This document shows, piece after piece, positions 1 through 9,020 of a DNA stretch of 64,000 nt (its first letter is position 1; the number at the start of each line of letters is the position of its first letter). Below the pieces are notes generated by a model that was given only the letters and a program-made list of their open reading frames with translations, had not been told where the DNA came from and did no database searches. Made by a program: the position numbers and the translations under genes. The DNA lies in the NCBI GenBank assembly GCA_902620455.1, contig CACNIG010000005.1, positions 1 through 64,000 on the forward strand, given 5' to 3'. This DNA is from an uncultured Bacteroidota bacterium (GTDB lineage Bacteria; Bacteroidota; Bacteroidia; Flavobacteriales; Flavobacteriaceae).

Positions 1-1575
1 AACTGGTTGTCTTCCACCAAACCATGGTTCAACAAAACTAAAGCTTCTGGTACTGTAAAAAGTACTGGTTTGAAGTCTTATTGCAAATGTTTGACCATCC
101 CCCATTGGAAGTGGCCTCCACGCCTTTCGGTTTTTTATATTTTTCGTCGAAAAGTTATTAAAAGCAAGTCCGACAGTTCCAATAAATCCTCCACCTCCAT
201 ATCCACCTTGAAGCTCTATTTGACTTGCCCCAGATTCAACTAACCCAAGTTCTATATCAACTGTTCCTTGGTTTGGATCTACATTTTTAAAGTCAGGACT
301 TATCTGCTCGGCATCAAAAAAACCAAGTTGACCAACTTCACGAATTGTTCGTACAACTTTATCTTTACTATACAGTTCGCCAGGTTTTATTCTTAATTCT
401 CTGTAAATTACATTATCATTTGTCTTGGTATTTCCAACAACTGATATTTTATTAAAACTAGCAAGTTTACCCTCATTAATTCTTATTTCAAAGTCAATAG
501 TATCATTTTCAGCACTTACTTCAACAGCATTAACAGAGGAGAAAAGGTATCCATTATTTTGATATAAATTTGAAAGATCATTAGCATCAGGATTATCATC
601 CTGGATTCTCTCTTTAAGTAATACTCCATTATATGAGTCACCTTTTTTAATACCTAAAATTTGATCTAGTTGAAAGTTAGTATATGAGCTGTTCCCAAGG
701 TAATTTATATCTCCAAAATAATATTTATTACCCTCATCAATATTTAAGGCAATATCAATAGTTTTTTCATCGTTAATTATAATTGTGTCAAATTCAACTC
801 TTGCATCCCTATATCCTTTCTCCTTGTAGAAAGAAATCAAATTCTCTTTATCTGCTTCATAGTCAGACTCAATTAATTTTGATTTTTTCCAAAATCTAAG
901 AGGGAACTTTTTCTTTGTTTTTTTTAGTTTTGATTTTAACTTAAAATCACCAAATATTTCATTTCCTGAGAATGTTATATTCTTAATCTTAATTCTTTCC
1001 CCTTTATCAACATTTATGTTAAGATTCAGTCTGTTAGATCCTATTGAGTCTGGGGTTGAGACAATATTTACTCTAGAGTTTAAATAACCATCTTTTTTTA
1101 AGTCATTTTCGATATAATTTTTTGTATTTGTGAGAAAACTTTCAGAAAGTCTTTTACCTTCTGATAATTCTGTTTCTTTCTCAAAAGTTTCAGCCTTGCT
1201 CTTTTTAACTCCATTAATCTTGAAGTTTAGTAAAGTAGGGAGCTCTTCAACGTTTATTTCTAGTTTAATTTTATCATTATTAACATCAGTAACATATAAA
1301 TTTACATCACTAAATAACTCTAGGTTCCAAAGTTTTTTTAAGATAGCACTAACTTCTTCTCCAGGAACTTGAATCTGCTGACCCTGTCTTAGCCCACTAT
1401 AAGTTACAACAGTTCTATCACTGAAATTCTGAAGTCCTACAACAGTAACTGTATCTATAGTGTATGTATTCCCTTTCCTGTAGCTATCTTGGGATAATAG
1501 AAAACAAGTTCCTAAAATAAAAACACCAAATGCCTTAATTATCTTGGATTTATAGTTGTTTACTCGTTTTTCCAA
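1..1575 (-). CDS. bamA: Outer-membrane assembly factor BamA (Omp85), 3' end outside window
   Basis: BamA is the outer-membrane barrel that folds and inserts other barrel proteins. The minus strand reads open from 1575 to the window edge (525 codons). It begins with a hydrophobic signal peptide and continues through successive POTRA-type units (for example the stretches around NITFSGNEIFGD and INYLGNSSYTN), then enters the barrel with a Gly-rich segment (QGGYGGGGFIGTVGLAF). No ATG is available. The best start is TTG at 1575, preceded by a purine-rich AGAGAAAGAAGA and followed by a Lys/Arg-rich, hydrophobic leader; this overlaps the end of uppS by 26 bases, so the two genes are probably translationally coupled. 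The C-terminal barrel is not in the window. Family assignment is firm; the start is an inference. Confidence 0.88.
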   Translation of the reverse strand, partial: MEKRVNNYKSKIIKAFGVFILGTCFLLSQDSYRKGNTYTIDTVTVVGLQNFSDRTVVTYSGLRQGQQIQVPGEEVSAILKKLWNLELFSDVNLYVTDVNNDKIKLEINVEELPTLLNFKINGVKKSKAETFEKETELSEGKRLSESFLTNTKNYIENDLKKDGYLNSRVNIVSTPDSIGSNRLNLNINVDKGERIKIKNITFSGNEIFGDFKLKSKLKKTKKKFPLRFWKKSKLIESDYEADKENLISFYKEKGYRDARVEFDTIIINDEKTIDIALNIDEGNKYYFGDINYLGNSSYTNFQLDQILGIKKGDSYNGVLLKERIQDDNPDANDLSNLYQNNGYLFSSVNAVEVSAENDTIDFEIRINEGKLASFNKISVVGNTKTNDNVIYRELRIKPGELYSKDKVVRTIREVGQLGFFDAEQISPDFKNVDPNQGTVDIELGLVESGASQIELQGGYGGGGFIGTVGLAFNNFSTKNIKNRKAWRPLPMGDGQTFAIRLQTSTFYSTRSFSFVEPWFGGRQPV

Positions 1576-2257
1576 ATCTTCTTTCTCTATTTTGATATTC
1601 AACAATGGCTTTTTCTAGATCTTCTTCAGTAAAGTCAGGCCAATAAACATCTGTAAAATATAATTCAGCATATGCAATTTGCCACAGTAAAAAATTGCTA
1701 ATTCTTTGCTCTCCACTTGTTCTTATTAGAAGATCAACATCAGGTAAATTTTTAGTGTAAAGATGGTCATTAATTAATGAATCATCAAAATTATCAAGAC
1801 ATATCACATCATTTTTAACTTTATCTGAAATTTCTTTGACTGCCTTAAATATTTCTTGCTTTCCTCCATAACTTAATGCAAGAGTTAATACCATTCCTGT
1901 GTTATCCTTTGTACCTTGAATTATTGAGTATAACTCATTTCTGACTTCATCTGGGAGTGTATTTAACTCACCAATAGCATTGAGTTTTATATTGTTTTTT
2001 AATATATCTTCAAATTCATCTTTAAGAGTTTGAACTAAAAGACCCATTAATGTATCAATTTCACTTTGTGGTCTATTCCAATTTTCTAAGGAAAATGTAA
2101 ATAGCGTTAAATATTTAAAATTAAACTTGTTAGCAGCTTCAACAATTTTTCTAACTGCTGAAACTCCATTTTGATGCCCAAATATTCTTGGCATACCTTT
2201 TTGCTCTGCCCATCTACCATTTCCATCCATTATTATAGCTACATGCTTGGGAATCAT
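1550..2257 (-). CDS. uppS: Isoprenyl transferase (undecaprenyl diphosphate synthase)
   Basis: This enzyme makes the C55 polyprenyl diphosphate lipid carrier used for peptidoglycan and surface polysaccharide assembly by adding isopentenyl units to farnesyl diphosphate in cis. The N-terminus carries the family signature IMDGNGRWA (residues 9-17) with the catalytic Asp11. The C-terminal half has DLLIRTSGEQRISNF and the downstream YWPDF block, which form the diphosphate-binding site. At 235 residues it is of normal length. It lies two bases downstream of nadK and overlaps bamA, a gene order common in Flavobacteriia, although the small genes often found between nadK and uppS in relatives are absent here. 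Confidence 0.96.
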   Translation of the reverse strand: MIPKHVAIIMDGNGRWAEQKGMPRIFGHQNGVSAVRKIVEAANKFNFKYLTLFTFSLENWNRPQSEIDTLMGLLVQTLKDEFEDILKNNIKLNAIGELNTLPDEVRNELYSIIQGTKDNTGMVLTLALSYGGKQEIFKAVKEISDKVKNDVICLDNFDDSLINDHLYTKNLPDVDLLIRTSGEQRISNFLLWQIAYAELYFTDVYWPDFTEEDLEKAIVEYQNRERRFGKTSKQL

Positions 2258-2259
2258 TT

Positions 2260-3147
2260 CTAGTTATTAATGTTTTTATTTCTCATATCTTGCCCCCAGA
2301 AAAGTTTTTCTCTTAACCTTTTATAAAAATTGTCATCGTCAAATTTAATAGTTTTAATAGTAAAATTAGCTTTTAAAATTTCTATTTGATTTGAAGAACT
2401 TATAGAATATATCCTAGAATCAACAGAAAGGTTTATTTCATTATCTCCTTCAATGTCTATTTTTATATTTGAATCATCTGGAATAACTAATGATCTCATG
2501 TTAATATTATGTGGTGCAATGGGATTCAATAATATTACATTGGATTCAGGGGATACAATTGAACCTCCATTACTAAGTGAATATCCAGTAGATCCAGTCG
2601 GAGTGGATATAATCAAACCATCTGACCAATAATTAGTTAAATGTTTATTATTGATTTGGCATGAAATATTTAAAAGTGAAGTGGTATCCTTTCTCTGAAT
2701 GGTAACCTCATTAAGGGCAAACGGATAATCAGAAAAAGTATTATTTGAGGAGCTTAAATTAACTTTTAAAACAGTCCTGTTGATAATTGAAAACTTATTG
2801 TTTTTAATATTTAAGATGGCATCACTTATACTTTCTTTTTGAATACTAGTTAAGAAACCTAACCTACCAGTATTAACACCTAAAATTGGAATATCTGAAT
2901 CTTTTACATAAGTTATAGATCTTAGTATTGTTCCATCACCACCAACAGCTAAAACAAAGTCAATATCAGGATCTATACTTTCATTTGAATCAAAAAAAAT
3001 AAGATTACTACTTTTATTTTTGTCAATTTCATTTTTAAGTTTTGAATCAACAACAAGTTGATTGTTATCTGAAACAAGATCAATTATTTCCTTTGAACAA
3101 TCAATCGAAGATTTGTTTTGAAAAGCAATATATAATGCAATTTTCAT
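2260..3147 (-). CDS. nadK: NAD kinase
   Basis: Phosphorylates NAD to NADP with ATP in the cytoplasm. It has the family's GGDGTIL motif (about residues 69-75), the NTGRLGFLT segment and the STPTGSTGYSLSNGG nucleotide-binding loop. I place the start at the ATG at 3147 (protein begins MKIALYIAFQ, 295 residues). An in-frame ATG 15 bases upstream exists, but a promoter-like TATTTTTG box lies between the two, so the longer form would probably not be transcribed. Related NAD kinases also begin near this point. The gene is divergent from pdxJ and heads the nadK-uppS-bamA run. Confidence 0.95.
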   Translation of the reverse strand: MKIALYIAFQNKSSIDCSKEIIDLVSDNNQLVVDSKLKNEIDKNKSSNLIFFDSNESIDPDIDFVLAVGGDGTILRSITYVKDSDIPILGVNTGRLGFLTSIQKESISDAILNIKNNKFSIINRTVLKVNLSSSNNTFSDYPFALNEVTIQRKDTTSLLNISCQINNKHLTNYWSDGLIISTPTGSTGYSLSNGGSIVSPESNVILLNPIAPHNINMRSLVIPDDSNIKIDIEGDNEINLSVDSRIYSISSSNQIEILKANFTIKTIKFDDDNFYKRLREKLFWGQDMRNKNINN

Positions 3148-3151
3148 ATCG

Positions 3152-3159
3152 CAAAAATA
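3152..3159 (-). promoter_or_regulatory. Bacteroidota-type -7 box for nadK
   Basis: On the minus strand the bases read TATTTTTG, a full match to the Bacteroidota -7 consensus TAnnTTTG. Only four bases separate it from the nadK ATG, which would give a leaderless or nearly leaderless transcript. No convincing -33 TTG element was found at the usual distance. Confidence 0.45.
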
Positions 3160-3184
3160 CAATTTTTAAAACTTTATTAAGTAC

Positions 3185-3192
3185 TATATTTG
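3185..3192 (+). promoter_or_regulatory. Bacteroidota-type -7 box for pdxJ
   Basis: TATATTTG matches TAnnTTTG and lies 21 bases before the chosen pdxJ ATG. It sits inside the longer open frame that begins at 3190, which supports the shorter start. A -33 element is not obvious. Confidence 0.45.
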
Positions 3193-3213
3193 CAATTAAG
3201 TTTATATGTAAAA

Positions 3214-3927
3214 ATGACAATACTGAGTGTAAACATTAATAAAATTGCAACCTTAAGAAATGCTCGAGGTGAAAATTATCCTAATTTATTAAATACTGCT
3301 TTGGATATTGTAAAATTTGGTGCTCAAGGTATTACAATTCACCCAAGACCAGATGAAAGGCATATTAGATATAAGGACGCAGTTGATTTAAAAAAAAATA
3401 TTTCCTGTGAGTTAAATATTGAAGGAAATCCAATTAAAAAATTCGTTGATTTAGTTAATGAAGTTAAACCAGCACAAGTAACCTTGGTTCCAGACTCAGA
3501 AGATGCAATTACTTCTAATTCAGGATGGGATACTGTAACTAATTATTCATTTTTAAGGGATATAGTTGATGATTTAAAATCTAATTCAATTAGAGTTTCA
3601 ATTTTTATTAATCCAGATATAAAAATGTTAGAGGGTGCAAAAAAAATAAATGCAGATAGAATAGAACTATTTACAGGCCCATATGCAAAAGAATTTCCAA
3701 ATGATAGATACAGAGCAATAGAGCAATATGTGAAATGCTCAGAGGTAGCAAATGATATTGATATTGAAATTAATGCCGGCCATGATCTAAATCAAAATAA
3801 TTTAAAATTCTTCTGTCAGTCTGTTAAAAATACAAAGGAGGTGTCCATTGGTCATGCACTAATTACTGAATCTCTTTATAATGGTTTAGAATCAACAATT
3901 AAATCCTACCTACAAATACTTAAATGA
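3214..3927 (+). CDS. pdxJ: Pyridoxine 5'-phosphate synthase
   Basis: Condenses 1-deoxyxylulose 5-phosphate with 3-amino-2-oxopropyl phosphate to form pyridoxine 5'-phosphate, the last ring-forming step of DXP-dependent vitamin B6 synthesis. The N-terminal VNINKIATLRNARG and the HPRPDERHI motif are characteristic, as are the central substrate-binding block and the C-terminal NAGHDLN and IGHALI segments. With the start at 3214 the protein is 237 residues, the usual length. The frame is open upstream to 3190, but that would include promoter-like sequence. The next gene starts four bases inside the stop (ATGA overlap). Confidence 0.96.
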   Translation: MTILSVNINKIATLRNARGENYPNLLNTALDIVKFGAQGITIHPRPDERHIRYKDAVDLKKNISCELNIEGNPIKKFVDLVNEVKPAQVTLVPDSEDAITSNSGWDTVTNYSFLRDIVDDLKSNSIRVSIFINPDIKMLEGAKKINADRIELFTGPYAKEFPNDRYRAIEQYVKCSEVANDIDIEINAGHDLNQNNLKFFCQSVKNTKEVSIGHALITESLYNGLESTIKSYLQILK

Positions 3928-4694
3928 AAATCCTTCATTCAAATCTAATTGGAGACTCAGACAGACATCTATTCATAATTCATGGATTTTTAGGTATGGG
4001 AGATAATTGGAAATCTCACGCAAAAAAAATTTCTGAGAATAATTATACTGTTCATCTAATTGATCTAAGAAATCATGGAAGAAGTTTTTGGGATAATAAA
4101 TTCTCATTTGAAATTATGGTTGATGATATTCAAAACTATGCTCTTTTCCATAAAATCAAAAAATTTAGTTTACTCGGCCACTCGATGGGAGGAAATGTAA
4201 GTATGCTTTTTGCTCAAGAACTTCCTGATTTACTAGAAAAAATAATAATAGTAGATATTATACCGAAAAAATACAAGCCATATCATAATAATGTAATGGA
4301 TAGTCTAAAATCAATAGATTTTAAGATAAAAAGATCTAGAAAAGAAGTAGATGATCATATGTCTAATTATATTGAAGATGAGAGAATCAGACAATTTTTG
4401 TTGAAAAATTTATATTGGATTGATAAAGATAGCCTGGGGTTAAAAATTAATATTGATGTTTTGTATGAGTTTAAAGATAAGCTATCACTTGAGCTTCAAG
4501 ATAATTTAAATTATCAAAAACCAACAATGTTTTTATATGGTGACTCCTCTCCTTATGTAGAAAACTCTGATTTACCTTTAATTAAATCACATTTTTCTAA
4601 TGTTGAAATTATTAAAGTACCTCAAGCTGGTCACTGGGTCCATGCAGATAATCCTTCTTTTTTTCTGGATAAAGTAATTAATTTTTTAAATTGA
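3924..4694 (+). CDS. Alpha/beta-hydrolase fold esterase (YbfF-like)
   Basis: A 256-residue single-domain alpha/beta hydrolase with no signal peptide, so presumably cytoplasmic. The oxyanion-hole HGFLGMGDNW lies at residues 20-29, the nucleophile elbow is GHSMGG with Ser87, and the catalytic His is in AGHWVHADNP near the C-terminus. It resembles the YbfF group of short acyl-ester hydrolases, which commonly follows pdxJ in Flavobacteriia. The natural substrate cannot be read from the sequence. It overlaps pdxJ by four bases, so the two are probably co-translated. Confidence 0.85.
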   Translation: MKILHSNLIGDSDRHLFIIHGFLGMGDNWKSHAKKISENNYTVHLIDLRNHGRSFWDNKFSFEIMVDDIQNYALFHKIKKFSLLGHSMGGNVSMLFAQELPDLLEKIIIVDIIPKKYKPYHNNVMDSLKSIDFKIKRSRKEVDDHMSNYIEDERIRQFLLKNLYWIDKDSLGLKINIDVLYEFKDKLSLELQDNLNYQKPTMFLYGDSSPYVENSDLPLIKSHFSNVEIIKVPQAGHWVHADNPSFFLDKVINFLN

Positions 4695-4697
4695 ATT

Positions 4698-5183
4698 GTG
4701 GAAACTCCCAAAATTAGAAAAGCAAATTCCTCAGATGTTAAAGATATAATCAGGTTACTAGTTGAGCTAGCAGTTTATGAAAAAGAACCTGATGCTATTA
4801 AAGTTACAGAAGAAGAATTAATTAAAGATGGTTTTGGTTCTAATCCGAGATATGAATGTCTTTTAGCAGAATTTAATTCTGAGGTTGTAGGTTTAGCATT
4901 CTTTACTCCTAGGTACTCAACATGGGTTGGAGACACACTTCATTTAGAGGATTTAGTTGTAACTGAGAAAATGAGAGGTAAAGGCATCGGAACATTACTT
5001 TATAGAGAGTTTTTGATGGTAGCTAAGGATAGGGGAGTAAACAGAGTTGAATGGTCAGTTTTAGATTGGAATAAAACAGCTATTGATTTTTATAAGAAAA
5101 GTGGTGCAATAGTTGATGGTTTAGAACAATGGAAAATTGTTAGAATGGATAAACAAATAATTGATAAATACCTTTCATCATAA
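4698..5183 (+). CDS. GNAT N-acetyltransferase, diamine/thialysine acetyltransferase-like
   Basis: A 161-residue GNAT enzyme. The acetyl-CoA binding loop is RGKGIGTLLYREF, preceded by HLEDLVV. The block YSTWVGDTLHLEDL together with VEWSVLDWNKTAIDFYKKSGA closely resembles the spermidine/spermine and thialysine acetyltransferase (SAT1-like) group, so a polyamine or amino-acid amine is the likely substrate. The start is GTG at 4698, three bases after the hydrolase stop. Its last six bases overlap the end of the convergent arsC gene. Confidence 0.85.
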   Translation: METPKIRKANSSDVKDIIRLLVELAVYEKEPDAIKVTEEELIKDGFGSNPRYECLLAEFNSEVVGLAFFTPRYSTWVGDTLHLEDLVVTEKMRGKGIGTLLYREFLMVAKDRGVNRVEWSVLDWNKTAIDFYKKSGAIVDGLEQWKIVRMDKQIIDKYLSS

Positions 5184-5585
5184 ATTAACTTTTATAAATT
5201 CAATAATAAAACTTTTTATTTGATCTCGGACTTCAATAAATTCAGTTCCATAAAGACCATTATTTAATTTAGAAGGATCTTTAAAATTTTTATGAATTTT
5301 CTTAGCATTATTATCTATGAAAATGGGGCAAGTTTCTTTTGCATTATCACAAACAGTAATTATAAAATCAAATTGTTTATTAATATATTCATCAACAAGG
5401 TTAGAGGTATAATTTGATATATCTATTCCAATTTCAGCCATACATTTGACAGCATTTTTATTTAATCCATGTTTTTCAACACCTGCACTAAATACTGATA
5501 TTGAATTATCTGTAAGTTGATCTAAAAAACCGTGAGCAATTTGACTTCGACATGAATTACCAGTACAGAGAATAAGAATATTCAT
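5178..5585 (-). CDS. arsC: Arsenate reductase (LMW phosphatase/ArsC family)
   Basis: A 135-residue low-molecular-weight phosphatase-fold protein. The P-loop is CTGNSCRS starting at Cys7 (CX5R). Cys79 and Cys86 in the VCDNAKETC segment complete the three-cysteine relay of thioredoxin-coupled arsenate reductases, which favours arsenate reduction over tyrosine-phosphatase activity. No arsenite pump or ArsR regulator is adjacent; instead the start codon overlaps the mgtE stop by one base at the end of a housekeeping operon. Function as an arsenate reductase is therefore from family resemblance only. Confidence 0.85.
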   Translation of the reverse strand: MNILILCTGNSCRSQIAHGFLDQLTDNSISVFSAGVEKHGLNKNAVKCMAEIGIDISNYTSNLVDEYINKQFDFIITVCDNAKETCPIFIDNNAKKIHKNFKDPSKLNNGLYGTEFIEVRDQIKSFIIEFIKVNL

Positions 5586-6943
5586 TAAAAACCTAATGAA
5601 AGTTTAGCTATGTAGAAAAATAAGAAAATACCAAATATATCATTTGCTGTGGTAATGAATGGACCAGTGGCAATAGCAGGGTCAATTCCTTGCTTATCAA
5701 GTATTATTGGGACAAAAGTCCCAACTAATGCAGCTATTATTATTACCCCCATCATAGAACCAGCAATTGTAAGACTCATCAAAAGATCTTGATTTACAAT
5801 CTGACCAAAAATAACTAAAATTATTGCTAATGCTAAACCATTAATTAGACTTAACCCTACTTCTTTAATAAGTCTTGATAGAAGAGAGCCCTTAACAAGG
5901 TCATTAGCTAAACCTTGAACAATAATTGCAGAAGATTGGACACCAACATTTCCAGCCATAGCTGCAATGAGCGGTGTGTAAAAGAATAGATTCCTAAGAT
6001 CAGGTTGACTCATAATCTGTTCAAAATCTTTCAAAATAAATACACTTCCAAGACCACCCAACAATCCTAAGAATAACCATGGAAGTCTAGCTTTTGTCAA
6101 TTGAAAAATAGAATCATTAACCTCTACCTCTGATGAAATACCAGCAGCTAATTGATAATCTTTGTCTGCTTCATCTTTTATTAAATCAACGATATCATCA
6201 ATTGTAATTCGTCCTAGTAAAGTTTTTCTTTTGTTAGTAACAGGAATAGCCTCAAGATCATATTTAGACATTATCTTAGCAACTTCTTCTCCATCCTGGT
6301 CAGCAGTAACATAATCCACTTTAGGTATAAATATATCTTTAACCTTAGATCTTGACTTAGCCGTGACTACATCTTTTAGAGAAAGCCTCCCTTTTAGTTT
6401 ATTTTTTGAATCTACAACATATATGGAATGAACTCTGGTAACATTTTTGGCTTGTTTTCTTATTTCGTTCAGACAGTTTGAAATACTTAAATTCTCATTT
6501 ACCTTGACAAGTTCTTTTGCCATTAAACCCCCTGCAGTATCTTCCTCATACTTTAATAGCTCTTTAATATCATCTGTTAATTCAGAATCTTTTATTTGTG
6601 AAAATACTCTTTCTTGTCTTTCCTCTGGCAACTCTGATATAACGTCTGTTGCATCATCTGTGTCTAATTCTTCAATTTTTTCTGCAATTTCTTTCTCAGA
6701 AAGATTCTCTAAAATTATCTCTCTTAAATCTTCATCAATTTCAGCTAATGCATCAGCAATTTTTTCTTTATCAAATATTTTAACAAGAAATATTACTTCG
6801 TTAATTTCAAGTGATTCAAAAATTTCAGCAAGATCGGCATAGTGAAGTTCTGCAAGACTCATGATAAGTTTATCCTTGTCATCATTACTAATAAGTCTTT
6901 TAACCTTATTGATTAATTCATCATCGACTTTAAATTGTCTCAT
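5585..6943 (-). CDS. mgtE: Magnesium transporter MgtE
   Basis: An inner-membrane Mg2+ channel of 452 residues. The layout follows the family: an acidic, helical MgtE N domain (about residues 1-125, with repeated Asp/Glu-rich segments), a pair of CBS domains (about 130-255) that gate the pore by sensing cytoplasmic Mg2+, and a C-terminal membrane domain (about 280-452) with five hydrophobic segments. The membrane part contains the conserved AGNVGVQSSAIIV and TTANDIFG stretches. It overlaps rsmA by 14 bases, and the run mgtE-rsmA-serS is probably a single transcript. Confidence 0.95.
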   Translation of the reverse strand: MRQFKVDDELINKVKRLISNDDKDKLIMSLAELHYADLAEIFESLEINEVIFLVKIFDKEKIADALAEIDEDLREIILENLSEKEIAEKIEELDTDDATDVISELPEERQERVFSQIKDSELTDDIKELLKYEEDTAGGLMAKELVKVNENLSISNCLNEIRKQAKNVTRVHSIYVVDSKNKLKGRLSLKDVVTAKSRSKVKDIFIPKVDYVTADQDGEEVAKIMSKYDLEAIPVTNKRKTLLGRITIDDIVDLIKDEADKDYQLAAGISSEVEVNDSIFQLTKARLPWLFLGLLGGLGSVFILKDFEQIMSQPDLRNLFFYTPLIAAMAGNVGVQSSAIIVQGLANDLVKGSLLSRLIKEVGLSLINGLALAIILVIFGQIVNQDLLMSLTIAGSMMGVIIIAALVGTFVPIILDKQGIDPAIATGPFITTANDIFGIFLFFYIAKLSLGF

Positions 6944-7715
6944 TACTTATTTTTTTAGTTAATTTGACAAATTCTTCAATAGTAAGTTGCTCGGGCCTTG
7001 ATTCAAATATACTATCTTCTAATATATTTTTCTGTATATCAAGTCTTTTTAGAGAATTTTTTATTTTTTTTCTTCTTTGCTGAAAGCTCAATTTAATTAC
7101 TTTATCTAATAGAACTAAATCACAATCAATAGTCAAATTCTCTTTTCTAGTTAATGAAATTACTGCAGAGTCTACATTTGGTTTAGGGAAGAAAACATTT
7201 GGCGATATATTAAATAAAATTTTAGCATTATAAAATAGCTGTGTTTTTACTGATAATATTCCATATTGTTTACAATTGTTTTTACTGATTATCCTCTCCG
7301 CAACCTCTTTTTGAAACATACCAATAAGCCCACCAACTGATTCATAATTTTCAATTGATTTAAACAATATTTGAGATGAGATATTATATGGAAAGTTTCC
7401 AATAATTAATATGTCTTTTTCCGATGGATAAGTAGATCCTATATCAAATTTTATGAAATCTGCTTCAATTATATTAAGCTTCTCTTTTTTAAACTCAGTA
7501 TTAAGGAATTCAACGGATTCTTTATCTACCTCAATTAAAGTAAGCATGTCTTTAACATGAAGTAAATGTTTTGTAAGAGCCCCTTTTCCAGGCCCAACTT
7601 CAATAACCTTTTTAAATTTTTTGAAATTAATAGCCTCAACTATTTTTTTTGAAATATTATCATCAATTAGAAAGTGTTGACCCAGGAATTTTTTTGGATT
7701 AACATCTCTATACAT
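6930..7715 (-). CDS. rsmA: 16S rRNA dimethyladenosine transferase (KsgA)
   Basis: Dimethylates two adjacent adenosines in helix 45 of 16S rRNA, a late step in small-subunit maturation. Visible motifs are the N-terminal KKFLGQHFLID, the SAM-binding IEVGPGKGALTKHLL and the catalytic GNFPYNISS. A basic segment QQRRKKIKNSLKR follows in the C-terminal domain. At 261 residues it is of typical length. It starts three bases after serS and its end overlaps mgtE. Confidence 0.96.
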   Translation of the reverse strand: MYRDVNPKKFLGQHFLIDDNISKKIVEAINFKKFKKVIEVGPGKGALTKHLLHVKDMLTLIEVDKESVEFLNTEFKKEKLNIIEADFIKFDIGSTYPSEKDILIIGNFPYNISSQILFKSIENYESVGGLIGMFQKEVAERIISKNNCKQYGILSVKTQLFYNAKILFNISPNVFFPKPNVDSAVISLTRKENLTIDCDLVLLDKVIKLSFQQRRKKIKNSLKRLDIQKNILEDSIFESRPEQLTIEEFVKLTKKISNETI

Positions 7716-7718
7716 AAT

Positions 7719-8993
7719 TTAATTGATTAAATCAAACCCAGTATAAGGGACTAATACTTTTGGAATTTGAATCCCATCATTAGTCTGGTTATTCTCGATG
7801 AGTCCTGCCATAACTCTTGGTAGAGCTAATGAGCTTCCGTTTAGAGTATGTAATAATTCGTTTTTACCTTCTTTATTTTTAAACTTAAGGTTTAAACGGT
7901 TTGATTGGTATGACTTAAAATTTGAGACGGAGCTTATTTCTAACCATTTTTTTTGTCCTTTTGAAAATATCTCAAAATCATATGTTTTAGATGATGTAAA
8001 TCCTAGATCACCTGCACATAAATTAAGAATTCTAAAATCTATCTCAAGTTCATCTAGAATTTTTTTTATATGCTCTTTCATATTAAGTAGAGCTTGACTA
8101 GAATTGTCAGGATGTTCAAGTCTTACTATTTCAACTTTATCAAACTGATGTAGTCTATTTAGGCCTCTGACTTCTGATCCATAACTACCAGCTTCTCTTC
8201 TAAAGCATGGTGTGTATCCTGTAAGTAGAACTGGGATTTCATCAGAAGATAAAATTTTATCTTTGTAAATATTTGTAAGAGGTACTTCGGCAGTAGGAAT
8301 TAAATAAAAGTTATCTTCATTTACGTGATACATTTGGCCATCCTTATCTGGTAACTGTCCAGTAGCAAAAGCTGAATCAGAGTTTACTAGATGAGGAACT
8401 TGGAACTCAGTGTATCCTGCAGATGTGTTTTTATCTAGAAAATAGTTTATAAGTCCTCTTTGAAGTTTAGCTCCTTTCCCTTTGTATACAGGAAAGCCTG
8501 ATCCAGTAATCTTACTTCCAAGTTCAAAATCAATTATATCATACTCTTTTGCAAGATCCCAATGAGTCTTTAGATTCTTATCAGATTCTATTTTTTCATT
8601 GCTTCTGTAAACTTCAATATTATCATCAATAGATAAACCTTCAGGGACTTCATTATCTGGAATATTTGGAATAGTTGTTAATAATTCAAAAATATCTGAT
8701 TTTGTTTTTTCAAGTTGGTCAGATAAATTCTTAGATTTTAATTTTAAATCACTTGATTTCCCTTTCAAAGTAGAGACACTATCATCATTATTTCCAGACT
8801 TAAATATTTCTGAAATTTTCTTTGAAATATTATTTGATTCAAATAAAATTTGATCTAATTCTTGTTGAATTTTTTTTCGAGAGAGATTGAGATCAATAAT
8901 CTTATCAATAATTTTTAAATCCTTAAAACCTCGTTTTTTTAAACCTATGAGTGTCTCCTCTTTATTGTTAGAAATTGTATCAATTGAAAGCAT
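7719..8993 (-). CDS. serS: Seryl-tRNA synthetase
   Basis: Charges tRNA-Ser with serine. The first 110 residues form the long antiparallel coiled-coil arm that grips the tRNA-Ser variable arm (Lys/Asp/Leu heptads). The class II catalytic core has motif 2, FRREAGSYGSEVRGLNRLHQF, and motif 3, NGSSLALPRVMAGLIEN. It is 424 residues, the usual length. A cognate tRNA-Ser(GGA) with a long variable arm is encoded at 58818-58904. Confidence 0.97.
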   Translation of the reverse strand: MLSIDTISNNKEETLIGLKKRGFKDLKIIDKIIDLNLSRKKIQQELDQILFESNNISKKISEIFKSGNNDDSVSTLKGKSSDLKLKSKNLSDQLEKTKSDIFELLTTIPNIPDNEVPEGLSIDDNIEVYRSNEKIESDKNLKTHWDLAKEYDIIDFELGSKITGSGFPVYKGKGAKLQRGLINYFLDKNTSAGYTEFQVPHLVNSDSAFATGQLPDKDGQMYHVNEDNFYLIPTAEVPLTNIYKDKILSSDEIPVLLTGYTPCFRREAGSYGSEVRGLNRLHQFDKVEIVRLEHPDNSSQALLNMKEHIKKILDELEIDFRILNLCAGDLGFTSSKTYDFEIFSKGQKKWLEISSVSNFKSYQSNRLNLKFKNKEGKNELLHTLNGSSLALPRVMAGLIENNQTNDGIQIPKVLVPYTGFDLIN

Positions 8994-9020
8994 AGGTTAT
9001 TTTGACATCAAAGATAAAAC

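Noticed and set aside
7-243. Plus-strand frame of 78 codons at the left edge
   Set aside because: It lies antisense to the barrel part of bamA, which reads open on the minus strand with a recognisable protein; no promoter or homology.
5178-5585. Arsenic resistance operon
   Set aside because: arsC is alone; no arsR, acr3 or arsB gene is nearby and it ends a housekeeping operon.
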